Shown: piece after piece, positions 17,563 through 26,855 of the stretch
Layout: each line of letters begins with the position of its first letter
How positions within the stretch are numbered: position 1 is the stretch's first letter
From: Shewanella electrodiphila
Lineage (GTDB): Bacteria; Pseudomonadota; Gammaproteobacteria; Enterobacterales; Shewanellaceae
Direction: 5' to 3'
NCBI RefSeq assembly: GCF_023283985.1
Contig: NZ_JAKIKU010000002.1
Location: forward strand, 62,001-126,000
Length of the DNA stretch: 64,000 nucleotides
Position numbers and translations under genes: made by a program
The notes under the pieces: generated by a model
What the model was told of the DNA's origin: nothing
The model's input: only the letters and a program-made list of their open reading frames with translations
The model's database searches: none

Positions 17563-20139
17563 TTGAAGTTATTGAAACTACTTGTGCTGATGTTTTTTAC
17601 AAACTCGGCAGTTGCGGCTAGCCCATTGTTAACACTGAGCAAGGCATCATCAGAACTATCGCATAGTCTGCAATTAGATAACGGTTTATTAGTTAATATT
17701 ATCTCTGATCCCAGAGCCACCTCGAGTGCTATTTCTGTCAATATTGGCGCAGGTCAAAGGCATAGCCCAGAAAAATATCAGGGGTTACCACACCTTCTTG
17801 AACACGCTGTTTTCATGGGAAGTACCGCATTTCCTGCCCCCTCTGATTGGGACGATTTTGTCAAATCAGCAGGCGGATGGTCAAATGCATCAACAAGACC
17901 AGACAATACTCGATATCACTTACAAATTGAGCATGAGTATCTTTATCAATCTCTAGTACGATTATCAGATTTACTATTTAAGCCCTTGCTCACCGTAGAT
18001 GTTGTAGATATCGGAGTCGCTGAAGTTAATGAGGAGTTCTTAACGGGTAAAACAAGTGAATGGCAGCGGATTTTGTCTGTCATAAGAGCGACAACGTCAA
18101 CTGCAAATAGCGCCAAGCTTTTTGGGACGGGTAATAAAGCGTCTTTGAATGGCAGCTCTCAAGAGTTGAGGTTAGCCGCACAGCAGTTTCATAGTACTTA
18201 CTATGTCCCAAATAATATGGTTTTAGTTATTTATACAAATCAGAATTATGAGCAGGCTGCAAAGTTAGTAAGCAAAACATTTGGCAGACTAGACCGCGGT
18301 AATATACCGAAGCTTCAACGTGTTGACCTTCACGATACTAGTCAACTAAGTTCCCTTTATAAAATAGATGCTAAATCTGCGAACGCGAGTGTAGATATAC
18401 GCTTTAATATTCCAACAAGATTTGATAAAAAAAATCGGTCATTAGCAAGGTATGTTGCTGAGTTAATTGGTCACGAGACTAAAGGCTCCATTTTAAGTTA
18501 CCTAAAAGCTGAAGGGTTAGCACATTCTGTGTCGACAGGATTTCAGGGCGATAGCTACAATGAAGTCTTGGATGTTTACATTCAGCTAACCGATGAAGGA
18601 AAAGAAAACTATCAGGAAGTCATTAACGTTGTTTTTGCTTACATTAATATGCTGAATACAAATACCCATCCTCACTATATTAATGCAGAGCTTCAATACC
18701 TTCAGGCTCAAGCAATGAATACACAAATTAGTCGAGATGCTGGTGATTGGGTAAGTGATATTTCAGATTTAATGCTATTTACTCAAGAAGACCCTATTAT
18801 TTTTGGTTATTCACAAGACTCACTTTCTCAGTCAGATATTCAAGATTATTTACAGTATATTTCTCCTAATAACATGCAGGTGTTTCTGACTACCAATGAG
18901 ATAGAAGGTGAGACATTTATAACGCCTTATTACGAGACTATTTATTCACAATCAATATTCTCAACGTTACAAACTACAACCTGGATGAAAGCCTCTTTAA
19001 GTGAGCTAGCATTTCCCTCTCCCAATATTTTTATATCAAAAACTACAGAGAAACAGAATTTAGGTATTCATAAAGAAAGAACGTTTTCAGGCGAAATACT
19101 TGGACTAGAAAGTGACGCTTTGGTCACTATAGCGTTAGATGAAAGGTTAACCTTAATTGATAAAATGTCGTTGAGTATTATGCTAAAAGCTTATTTGGAA
19201 ACATCATTAGGTGATAACGACTACTTTGCCAAACTGGCTGGTTACAGAATGAATTTTAAATCGGATGCTGACTTTATAAAGATTGTGTTTAGTGGCGAAA
19301 AATCAAACTTAATGACATATTTGAATTCAGTATTAACTGAAGTGCTTAATCCTTCTATTTCTAACGAATCATTCTTGCAAGCAAAGAAAAAGGTCATTTT
19401 TGAATTGGAAAGTAAGGCTGAAGACAAGGCATTTAAACAAGCTTTCTTTAACATGAACTTACTAAAATTTGGCATTATGTCGAGTGACTCATTGATATCT
19501 ATTGTTGAAAGTATGACTTTAAAACAATATAAATCTTTACTCAGTAACTTACCTGATGATCTGTTCATTCTCGTTCCCAACAAAGGGACCCCTCCATTTA
19601 AAAATCTTAAAAAAAGTACACCTAAGAAAACAGATGAGAAAGCGAAAATAACTAAAGTGGTTGGTTTCCCTAATGCTGGTAACGCTGCTGCATATTCTTT
19701 ATGGCTGAACGATAATCCTGTTTTTGATCTGGCAGTGTTGAGCGTACTCAATGAAGTTATTGCAGCGCCATTTAAGGCAGAAATGAGAATGAAAAGAAAG
19801 CTAGCATACATTGCAGACACTCATTTAAGTGTAGATTCAGGTATTTCATTAACTTTCATTATCGAGTCATCACATCATTCTTCTAAGGAGTTAGAAATAG
19901 TTGTGAAAGATTATCTTAAAGACCAATTAGATTCAGGCACTTTGTTTAGTGATGAAAGTATCAAACTGGCTAAAGTGAATACACTACGCAAACTGGAAGA
20001 TAATTTGCTGCGAGAGCCAACGAACTACACACTTCAAGTCTTACAAGTTGGCAGCTCATTGAGTGATTATAAAAACTGTTTAAATCAAGTAATCAAAGGC
20101 ATAACCAAAGAAGATTTATTGGCTATTTTAGAACAATGA
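17563..20139 (+). CDS. Exported M16-family zinc metallopeptidase (pitrilysin/insulinase-like)
   Basis: The 858-residue protein starts at TTG with an unusually good GGAAGG ribosome binding site 6 nt ahead. The signal peptide ends near SAVAA. The inverted zinc motif HLLEH lies at residues 77-81, and the third zinc ligand is Glu158, exactly 77 residues after His81 as in pitrilysin. A second inactive M16 domain and a C-terminal domain (AAPFKAEMRMKRKLAYIADT) follow. It is about 100 residues shorter than E. coli pitrilysin. It should cleave peptides in the periplasm. It is monocistronic as far as can be seen; substrates are unknown. Confidence 0.9.
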   Translation: MKLLKLLVLMFFTNSAVAASPLLTLSKASSELSHSLQLDNGLLVNIISDPRATSSAISVNIGAGQRHSPEKYQGLPHLLEHAVFMGSTAFPAPSDWDDFVKSAGGWSNASTRPDNTRYHLQIEHEYLYQSLVRLSDLLFKPLLTVDVVDIGVAEVNEEFLTGKTSEWQRILSVIRATTSTANSAKLFGTGNKASLNGSSQELRLAAQQFHSTYYVPNNMVLVIYTNQNYEQAAKLVSKTFGRLDRGNIPKLQRVDLHDTSQLSSLYKIDAKSANASVDIRFNIPTRFDKKNRSLARYVAELIGHETKGSILSYLKAEGLAHSVSTGFQGDSYNEVLDVYIQLTDEGKENYQEVINVVFAYINMLNTNTHPHYINAELQYLQAQAMNTQISRDAGDWVSDISDLMLFTQEDPIIFGYSQDSLSQSDIQDYLQYISPNNMQVFLTTNEIEGETFITPYYETIYSQSIFSTLQTTTWMKASLSELAFPSPNIFISKTTEKQNLGIHKERTFSGEILGLESDALVTIALDERLTLIDKMSLSIMLKAYLETSLGDNDYFAKLAGYRMNFKSDADFIKIVFSGEKSNLMTYLNSVLTEVLNPSISNESFLQAKKKVIFELESKAEDKAFKQAFFNMNLLKFGIMSSDSLISIVESMTLKQYKSLLSNLPDDLFILVPNKGTPPFKNLKKSTPKKTDEKAKITKVVGFPNAGNAAAYSLWLNDNPVFDLAVLSVLNEVIAAPFKAEMRMKRKLAYIADTHLSVDSGISLTFIIESSHHSSKELEIVVKDYLKDQLDSGTLFSDESIKLAKVNTLRKLEDNLLREPTNYTLQVLQVGSSLSDYKNCLNQVIKGITKEDLLAILEQ

Positions 20140-20548
20140 ACATACCGTTAATTCAATTATTAACCTGTTACTTAACTATGGTATGTGTAAGTCATAGCTG
20201 GAAATTATTAACACAACTGACTCTGTGGAATAAAACAGTATAGAAAGCTGTTTTGTTTCCTTTCAAACCTCAAACCTCAAATCAAAAACAGAGCAAGAGC
20301 TGAAACCACCTTTGCCTTTTCATCTTCCAACAAATACCTCATATAAATCATGAATAAATTCACAACGAACTTATCAATAGGGATTAAAACAGAGTCTGTG
20401 ATTTTAAACTGGTCAATGCTTAAAGATGAGTAAATAAAATGTCATAATAGTTGGAGCTGTTCTGAAATAAGAACAAAAGGTGTTTGCTGTTTTACATGCA
20501 AAATCATCACTGTATGTTTTACAAAACTTATATTTACAAGGACTTAAT
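20140..20548. other. Intergenic region between M16 peptidase and OmpK/Tsx gene
   Basis: The 409 bp hold a weak terminator-like hairpin at 20232-20254 (AAAACAG / CTGTTTT). The rest is AT-rich promoter-type DNA. No CytR or CRP site is convincing. Confidence 0.4.
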
Positions 20549-21319
20549 ATGAAACGTTTTCTCGCCTTGATACTGCTTTGTCAGGCTCCTTTTGTTGCTG
20601 CAAATGACGCAACTTCAACAGAGATAGTCCATTGGCAAGATAATAGTTTGTCTTATCTGTATGGTGATAATTTTAAAGTGAACCCGAAAACCCAGCAAAC
20701 GATCACATTTGAACATGCTAGTGGCTGGAATATCGGTGATTTGTTCATGTTTGTGGACTTTACTAAATATAATGGCGAAGAAGATTTTTTAAATGGCGAA
20801 ACAACCTATTACGGTGAGTTCGCCCCACGTTTTAGCTTTAGCAAAATGTTAGATAAACCTGTAGAAATGGGTTTTGTAAAAGATGTTTTATTAGCAACGA
20901 CGGTTGAGTTTGGTGAAGGCGATGTTGAATCATTCTTAATTGGTGCAGGCTTTGATTTAGCGATTCCAGGTTTCGATTTTTTCCAATTAAATATGTATAA
21001 GCGTTTACCTGATGGCCGTGATGGCGATACATGGCAAATTACTCCAGCATGGAAAATGAGTTGGCCTGTTGGCGAATCAACGATCGTATTTGATGGTTTT
21101 ATTGATTGGGTAGTCGATTCTGATGGCAGCTATGAGAAAAACTTCCACTTTAACCCGCAGCTTAAATATGACTTAGGCAAACAAGTGGGGCTAGGTGATA
21201 GCGCGTTATTAGTCGGTATTGAATATGATTATTGGAAGAATAAATACGGTATAAAAAGCAGTTCAGGCTTTGATACTGACCAAAGCGTAACCAGCTTACT
21301 CGTTAAATACCATTTCTAA
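20549..21319 (+). CDS. Nucleoside-specific outer-membrane channel (Tsx/OmpK family)
   Basis: The 256-residue protein has a signal peptide cut near VAA/NDA, and the mature part is a 12-strand-type barrel. Family marks include WQDNSLSYLYGDNF at the mature N-terminus, QTITFEHASGWNIGDLFMFVDF, and the C-terminal LLVKYHF ending in phenylalanine. Tsx-like channels pass nucleosides across the outer membrane; Vibrio OmpK is a related phage receptor. The ATG at 20549 follows AAGGA at 7 nt. It could support uptake of nucleosides released by the secreted nucleases at 51-57 kb, which is inference only. Confidence 0.88.
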   Translation: MKRFLALILLCQAPFVAANDATSTEIVHWQDNSLSYLYGDNFKVNPKTQQTITFEHASGWNIGDLFMFVDFTKYNGEEDFLNGETTYYGEFAPRFSFSKMLDKPVEMGFVKDVLLATTVEFGEGDVESFLIGAGFDLAIPGFDFFQLNMYKRLPDGRDGDTWQITPAWKMSWPVGESTIVFDGFIDWVVDSDGSYEKNFHFNPQLKYDLGKQVGLGDSALLVGIEYDYWKNKYGIKSSSGFDTDQSVTSLLVKYHF

Positions 21320-21475
21320 TGTCTGGATTAACTTATTACTTAACTTTATTCATAAAGATGTAATGAGTTCTGGCTGGTTATCACTATCAATTTACTGATT
21401 CAGATAGGTAAAGTGACTGAAGTGTCGATAGCCTGAATGTCACCTGCAAGCTGAATACTTGGGTTAAGCAATAGC

Positions 21476-21503
21476 GTCAGTATGAGTACATTCTCATACT
21501 GAC
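21476..21503. terminator. Bidirectional hairpin between convergent genes
   Basis: GTCAGTATGAG and CTCATACTGAC form a perfect 11-bp stem with a 6-nt loop between the OmpK-like gene and the convergent BCCT transporter gene. The T-runs on both sides are poor. Confidence 0.6.
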
Positions 21504-21515
21504 TTAGCTATCAGA

Positions 21516-23486
21516 TTAGTCTGTTACTAACTCAGAATTAGATAGATGTTGGTAGTGCAGGTAGCGTTCATATTGATTAATCACGTCAGCGATTATTTGC
21601 TCTTGGGTGTATCCCATCACATCATAATGTTGCCCGCCGTGCTCTAAAAATACTTCTACTCGGTAATAATCCTGCTCGCTAGCAAAGCCTTCGATATCAG
21701 CGCCATTCATTGTAAATGCGCGAATACGTAAACCATAAGCAAACTGTAATGCTTCATTATTACCAATTAATAATCGCACCCGTTTATCATGCTGAGTAAT
21801 AACAGCAGGGGTATTGTTGGCTAAAAATATTTTTACCACTTCTTCTAAGCCAGGCTTAGCAACAGTATTCAAGAATTGTTGCGCATCCTCTTTACTGGGG
21901 TGAGACACCAATATATTGACTCGTTCTTTCCAACTTATGCTAGTTTTGGCAAATTGAACCCCAGTATGGTGTTGCTGCACGCTTTCAAGCTTTAAGCGAT
22001 CATCTTGCAAGGCTTTGTATAAACCAATACACATCAAAAGCATGACAATCATAATGGGCAGCGCACTGGCAATGGCAGCTGTTTGTAGTGCTTGTAACCC
22101 CCCAGCCAGTAATAATACGCTGGCAACAACCCCTTGTAATATGGCCCAGAATACACGTTGGCCTGCGGGTGATTGCTCATTGCCGCCTGAGGTTAAATTA
22201 TCAATCACTAACGAGCCAGAATCAGACGAAGTAATAAAGAAAGTTACCACCAAGAAAATGGCTAACACTGATAATGCGGTCGAAAATGGTAGATGCTCAA
22301 AAAATCTAAACAAGGCTACTGACACATCACTTGATACGGCTTCAGATAGATAGGTTGCGCCTTGGTTTCTGATTAGGTCGATGGCGCTATTACCAAATAC
22401 CGTCATCCACAGGAATGTCACCCCAGTAGGGAAAAATAACACCCCAGCGATAAACTCACGAATGGTACGGCCACGACTAACTCGAGCAATGAAGGTACCG
22501 ACAAATGGCGACCATGAAATCCACCACCCCCAGTACAATAATGTCCAGCCACCTAACCAATCATCTTTTTGCTCATAGGCATATAGATTAAAGGTTTTAC
22601 CGACAATATCGCTTAAATAGCCCCCGGTATTTTGCACAAATGCTTGCAGTAACATCACGGTCGGGCCGAGCAGTAAAACCGCAGTTAACAGCAGCAAGGC
22701 CAGCGTGAGGTTGAGTACACTTAAGCGTTTAACGCCTTTGTCTAAGCCTGCAAAAACAGAGAGTGTTGCGATAGCGGTGATAATCATAATGATAACCACC
22801 TGCACTGTTGGGTTATTTGGCACCCCATCAAATAAATAACTTAAGCCTGAATTAACTTGCAGTACGCCAAAACCTAAAGAGGTGGCGACACCAAACATGG
22901 TGCCGAGCACCGCAAACGTATCAACGGCATGGCCGATAGGGCCGTAAATGCGCTCTCCAATTAAAGGATATAACGCAGACCGAGGCAGTAAGGGTAATTT
23001 ATGACGGTATGAGAAGTACGCTAGGCTAAGTGCCACAACGGCATAAATCGCCCAAATATGAATACCATAATGATAAAAGGTAATATTCAAGGCTTCTTTA
23101 GCGGCTTCCAGTGTCTCAGGTGTTGCATCAGGTGGCGCGAGATAATGCATCACGGGTTCAGCAACGCCAAAAAACATTAATCCAATTCCCATGCCGGCAG
23201 AAAACAACATCGAGGCCCAGCTTTTAAAGCTGTAATCAGGGACGGAGTGATCAGGACCTAGTTTGATATCTCCGAAACGGCTGACCATGACAAAGATGAT
23301 AAAGATAAGGAATATCGCGACCCCAACAATATACAACCAGCCTGCTTTGACTTCTAAATAGCTTTGAATGGATTTGAAAAAGATGCTGGCTTGCTCTGGC
23401 CAAACCGCACAGATAAATACCATGACAAATATAAGCAGCACAGAAGGGAAGAAAACCGGAGGATAAATACTCGATTTCTTAAACAT
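21516..23486 (-). CDS. BCCT-family choline/betaine/carnitine transporter (BetT-like)
   Basis: The 656-residue protein has the 12 transmembrane helices of BCCT carriers. It carries SAGMGIGLMFFGVAEPV and the tryptophan-rich helix 8 segment WTLLYWGWWISWSPFVGTF, followed by ARVSRGRTIREF. The cytoplasmic C-terminal extension of about 150 residues (VNILVSHPSKEDAQQFL to the end) is characteristic of BetT-type high-affinity choline carriers (677 residues in E. coli) and acts in osmotic control. No betA/betB genes follow, so choline import for oxidation is not certain; glycine betaine is also possible. Confidence 0.88.
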   Translation of the reverse strand: MFKKSSIYPPVFFPSVLLIFVMVFICAVWPEQASIFFKSIQSYLEVKAGWLYIVGVAIFLIFIIFVMVSRFGDIKLGPDHSVPDYSFKSWASMLFSAGMGIGLMFFGVAEPVMHYLAPPDATPETLEAAKEALNITFYHYGIHIWAIYAVVALSLAYFSYRHKLPLLPRSALYPLIGERIYGPIGHAVDTFAVLGTMFGVATSLGFGVLQVNSGLSYLFDGVPNNPTVQVVIIMIITAIATLSVFAGLDKGVKRLSVLNLTLALLLLTAVLLLGPTVMLLQAFVQNTGGYLSDIVGKTFNLYAYEQKDDWLGGWTLLYWGWWISWSPFVGTFIARVSRGRTIREFIAGVLFFPTGVTFLWMTVFGNSAIDLIRNQGATYLSEAVSSDVSVALFRFFEHLPFSTALSVLAIFLVVTFFITSSDSGSLVIDNLTSGGNEQSPAGQRVFWAILQGVVASVLLLAGGLQALQTAAIASALPIMIVMLLMCIGLYKALQDDRLKLESVQQHHTGVQFAKTSISWKERVNILVSHPSKEDAQQFLNTVAKPGLEEVVKIFLANNTPAVITQHDKRVRLLIGNNEALQFAYGLRIRAFTMNGADIEGFASEQDYYRVEVFLEHGGQHYDVMGYTQEQIIADVINQYERYLHYQHLSNSELVTD

Positions 23487-24256
23487 GATTGGGACCTGTA
23501 TATGGGGTTATGAACGCTGAGACTTATTGTTAACACAAGCTAAGTATAGGCATGTTCTAATCGATTGCGGCTAAAGCAATCATTTATTGGGTAATTCGCA
23601 CACTCACAGGGACAACGGGTTTAGGGGGAAAGCAAGATAAACTCGTGTCGTTTAGGGCTAACAAATTTTTAGGGTGCGCAGTGTAACAGCTTGTTAGGGG
23701 AAATGTGAAAAAGTTGAAGGAGGTCTGACTTTGATCTCACTAATTATGCACCTACTAATTCAATCTCTGGTTGGTGCTATGACTTAAACGCTCGGCAATG
23801 ACCAGGTGTGTTGCACTGACTTAAAGCCAACATTGTGGATTCCCCTGTCACAATCGACTAGAAAAAGGCCTTTTACTTATTTAGAGGTTCATTAAGCCAT
23901 AACATGGCACATGTCGACTCATTGATGAAAGAACGGTGAAATTATCAATAGCGAACATCCAACATTGAATCTCATTTGGTATCTGCTTCGACCTAACTTT
24001 AAAAAACAATACTTTTATTTTGTCTTTTAGCCAACCTGATGAATGTTGCAATAATGCCTCAAGTAATTAAAAGCTCTGCCTACTCAAGTTGTTAACTCAT
24101 TTAAAAGGTAATTGTTAATATTTTGTTGAAACTGATTGCAGTGTTTGCCCGATAATAAACATTAAGTGAATAACCTAAGATGAATTCACAAGTTAGAAGC
24201 AATGCAATAGCTGCTAACTATGTATTCAAATGACGTTATTCTATGGAGAGTTAATT
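23487..24256. other. Long intergenic region, no gene recognised
   Basis: This 770-bp divergent spacer holds no coding region I can support. A strong GAAGGAGGT at 23716-23724 precedes a TTG and 18 codons, judged too short to call. A small ATTGC/GCAAT hairpin lies near 23565-23582. The stretch AGGAGG(T/C)C(T/C)GACTTTGAT recurs near 35286 in the repeat-rich region, so it may belong to a dispersed repeat. Confidence 0.4.
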
Positions 24257-25102
24257 ATGAAATATGCAGGTTTTCAAACATTCACAACGGAACAAAAAGC
24301 AGGTGTTTTAACGGTTACATTTGATTTTGGCGCGGTCAATGTTCAAGGACAAGAAATGCTTGCCGACTTGAATAGCTTAGCAATGCGTTTAGAGCGAGAT
24401 CGCAATACCAAGGTGGTCGTTTTTCAATCTGCAAATCCTGAAATTTGGGTTTGTCATTATGATACTGAACTACTTAAAGATATGTCTGTAGAAGCGGTAT
24501 CCCGTGAAGAGGCTCAGCTGTTAGATTTACAATCCGTATGTGAACGGATCAGTAAAGTTCCCCAAGCGACTATTGCAAAACTTGAAGGTTTCGCAAGAGG
24601 CGGTGGCCATGAGTTAGCACTGGCTTTAGATATGCGTTTTGCTGCTCGTGGTAAGTTTAAATTTATGCAGATGGAAGTGGGTATGGGCATTCTGCCATGT
24701 GGTGGCGGGGCATCTCGTATGGCACGTCAAGCTGGTTTAGGTAGAGCGTTAGAGATTATTTTAAGTGCGCGTGACTTTGATGCCGATGAAGCAGAAGCCT
24801 ATGGCACGATTAATAGAGCGCTCGAGCCCGATGAAATTGGTGAGTACGTCGACAACTTGGCTAACCGTATTGCGCAGTTCCCTGCAGAGTCAATCAATGC
24901 CTGTAAGCAAGCTGTTTATGAGTCTATCGATAAACCCATTGATGAAGCGTTAAAAGCTGAAGCTTATTGGTTGTACCAAGCAACCAGTAAAACACCCGCC
25001 ATTAAGCGTTTTACTATTGCTGATGAACAAGGTTTAGAGCACGATATTGAAAATCAACGCAAGTGGAACGAGTTAGTGATGAATGTTCAGGACATTAACT
25101 AA
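24257..25102 (+). CDS. Enoyl-CoA hydratase/isomerase (crotonase) family protein
   Basis: The 281-residue protein has the crotonase fold. The first oxyanion-hole segment is around VFQSANPEIWVCHYD and the second is EGFARGGGHELALALDMRFAA, followed by PCGGGASRMARQAGLGRALEIILSARDFDADEAEAYG. The usual catalytic glutamates of hydratases are not clearly placed, so the reaction (hydration, isomerisation or hydrolysis) is open. The ATG at 24257 follows GGAGAG. The stop codon overlaps the start of the next gene by one base, so the two are a coupled pair. Confidence 0.85.
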   Translation: MKYAGFQTFTTEQKAGVLTVTFDFGAVNVQGQEMLADLNSLAMRLERDRNTKVVVFQSANPEIWVCHYDTELLKDMSVEAVSREEAQLLDLQSVCERISKVPQATIAKLEGFARGGGHELALALDMRFAARGKFKFMQMEVGMGILPCGGGASRMARQAGLGRALEIILSARDFDADEAEAYGTINRALEPDEIGEYVDNLANRIAQFPAESINACKQAVYESIDKPIDEALKAEAYWLYQATSKTPAIKRFTIADEQGLEHDIENQRKWNELVMNVQDIN

Positions 25103-25503
25103 TGAACGCCGCAGGGCATAAGCAACTTGTGTCTCGTTTTTTCGAATTATTCACTGAGTCTGATATCGATGGTGTTTTGTCTTTATTAGATGATGATGTT
25201 CGTTGGCGAATGATGGGACAGCAAGGTGGCTTACCTATTTCAGGAGAAATGGATAAGCAGGGTATAAAAGATTTAATGATAAGCGTTAAAGAGTTGATGG
25301 TTGGTCAGTTGATGATGACGACGAAAGCTTGGACGATTGATGATAATCGTGTTGCAGTTGAGGTTGAGTCATTGGGCGAACTTAAAAATGGTAAGCGTTA
25401 TAACAACCTTTATCATTATTTAATTATTGTAAAAGATGGAAGAATTGAAACCATCAAAGAGTATGCCGATACCGACCAAGTTAGGCGGGTATTTTTTGAT
25501 TAG
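25102..25503 (+). CDS. SnoaL/NTF2-like protein
   Basis: The 133-residue protein has the NTF2-like pattern: an N-terminal helix (LVSRFFELFTESDIDGVLSLL), then DDVRWRMMG, and the cone-shaped barrel strands NNLYHYLIIVKDGRIETIKEYADTDQVRRVFFD. These proteins are ketosteroid-isomerase-like enzymes or small-molecule binders. The gene is translationally coupled to the crotonase gene (TAATG junction) and ends in a terminator, so the two probably act on the same acyl or carbonyl substrate. The substrate is unknown. Confidence 0.8.
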   Translation: MNAAGHKQLVSRFFELFTESDIDGVLSLLDDDVRWRMMGQQGGLPISGEMDKQGIKDLMISVKELMVGQLMMTTKAWTIDDNRVAVEVESLGELKNGKRYNNLYHYLIIVKDGRIETIKEYADTDQVRRVFFD

Positions 25504-25832
25504 TCAGTTAAAAGTGAGGCCCTAAGGAAACTTATGGGCCTCTTTTTTTATGGGATTTTAAGAAATCGATGACCTACAGCGGGTTTATGTAAATAGCTTA
25601 TTTGTCACATTGGGCCGGTGTTACTAATGTTGAACGCTGGGACTTGCTGGTTACGGTGCACTAAGGAAACTTTAATGAAGTTAGTGGAACGAATTTGTCA
25701 GTGTTGATTATTAACTATTCATTAAAACTGATTCAGTTATCTTAGGTATTATTAAAGTATTGCGTGCAATTTATACTGTTTTCACTGATTAGGCCTAAGA
25801 GCCTATATCGAATAGATAACTGGAGAAAACAC
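25504..25832. other. Intergenic region upstream of the radical SAM gene
   Basis: The 329 bp include the terminator at 25515-25549. The 12-mer CTAAGGAAACTT occurs twice (near 25522 and 25662). ATTAAAACTGATTCA at 25721-25735 is repeated at 27827-27841 in the LysR/oxidoreductase spacer. No gene is visible. Confidence 0.45.
25515..25549 (+). terminator. Rho-independent terminator after the crotonase pair
   Basis: GAGGCCC and GGGCCTC form a stem with a 14-nt loop, followed by a run of T, 11 bp after the stop. Confidence 0.85.
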
Positions 25833-26705
25833 ATGCAATATGAAGGTAAGGTATATCGCCCTTGGATGGAGGCTGAAAGTATCCTCATTCAGACTACGAT
25901 AGGCTGTACAATTAATACGTGTACATTTTGCAGCATGTTTAGAGACAAGAAATTTCGTATCAGAGATATCGAAGATATTTTTGCTGATATAGAAAGTGCA
26001 CGCAAAACCCACCCATTTGTTGAATCAATCTTTTTAATTGATGGCGATGTGATGGCGATTAGAGCTGAGATGTTGATTAAGATTTTAAATAAACTCACTG
26101 ACACATTTCCTGAAATTAAAAACATTGCTCTCTATGCTGGCTATAACAATATACGTCGTAAATCAGTTAACGACTTAATCGCAATGCGAAAAGCGGGTTT
26201 AACTATGGTATACGCAGGCTTAGAGTCTGGTGATGCGGTAGTACTAGAGCAAATTAATAAAGGAATGACACCTGCACATGTTGTTGAAGGTGCCAACATG
26301 ATCAAAGAAGCTGGCATTAGGTTATTAGCTTCATTTATTTTTGGTTTAGGTGGCAAAACACGTTCTAAAGAACATATTGAAGCGACTACCAATATCTTAA
26401 ACCTAACTCAGCCGGAAGAAATTGCGCCAATGGGGCTTGCGATTCAACCCGGCACAGAATTAGAGCAAGATGTGGCGAGTGGAAAATTTGTTAGAGCAAC
26501 GCCATTGCAAATTTTAGAAGAAGAGAAGTACCTATTAGATAATTTGAATTTTGAAACTTTTTATTGGGGCGATCATGGTAACAACATCGCGACAATGCGA
26601 GGCTGGTTACCTAAAGACCAAGCACGTTTTAAAAATCATATTGTTGACAACATAAAGAATAACCCGATAACTCAAGATAATGTTATCCAAACGTTTTCTT
26701 GGTAG
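25833..26705 (+). CDS. Radical SAM protein of unknown reaction
   Basis: The 290-residue protein starts at ATG 25833 with GGAGA ahead. Its iron-sulfur cysteines lie in TIGCTINTCTFCSMFRDKKF at residues 25, 30 and 33. That is CX4CX2C, one residue longer between the first two cysteines than the standard CX3CX2C. The rest follows a radical SAM barrel: VESIFLIDGDVMAIRAEML, MVYAGLESGDAVVLEQINKGMTP and LLASFIFGLGGKTRSKEHIEAT. It belongs to the Elp3/MiaB-like superfamily of radical SAM proteins. No substrate gene is adjacent; it stands alone between terminators. The reaction is not known to me. Confidence 0.85.
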   Translation: MQYEGKVYRPWMEAESILIQTTIGCTINTCTFCSMFRDKKFRIRDIEDIFADIESARKTHPFVESIFLIDGDVMAIRAEMLIKILNKLTDTFPEIKNIALYAGYNNIRRKSVNDLIAMRKAGLTMVYAGLESGDAVVLEQINKGMTPAHVVEGANMIKEAGIRLLASFIFGLGGKTRSKEHIEATTNILNLTQPEEIAPMGLAIQPGTELEQDVASGKFVRATPLQILEEEKYLLDNLNFETFYWGDHGNNIATMRGWLPKDQARFKNHIVDNIKNNPITQDNVIQTFSW

Positions 26706-26751
26706 GTGTAGGGGAAGTTAATACTTCTTAGAACGCTTAAAAAATTGATAG

Positions 26752-26784
26752 ACAGGGCATCCATGAGTATGGATGTCCTGTTTG
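26752..26784. terminator. Bidirectional terminator between convergent genes
   Basis: ACAGGGCATCCAT and ATGGATGTCCTGT form a nearly perfect hairpin followed by TTTG on the plus strand. It separates the radical SAM gene from the convergent lysR gene. A 14-bp direct repeat ATTATCGAGATTGT follows at about 26788-26817. Confidence 0.75.
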
Positions 26785-26855
26785 TTTATTATCGAGATTG
26801 TATATTATCGAGATTGTTTATGGCTGAGAATGTTTGCGACACAGCGTGATTATAG

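Noticed and set aside
23731..23787. 18-codon TTG frame after a strong GAAGGAGGT
   Set aside because: The ribosome binding site is good, but the product is very short, and the surrounding string recurs near 35286, so it is more likely part of a repeat.
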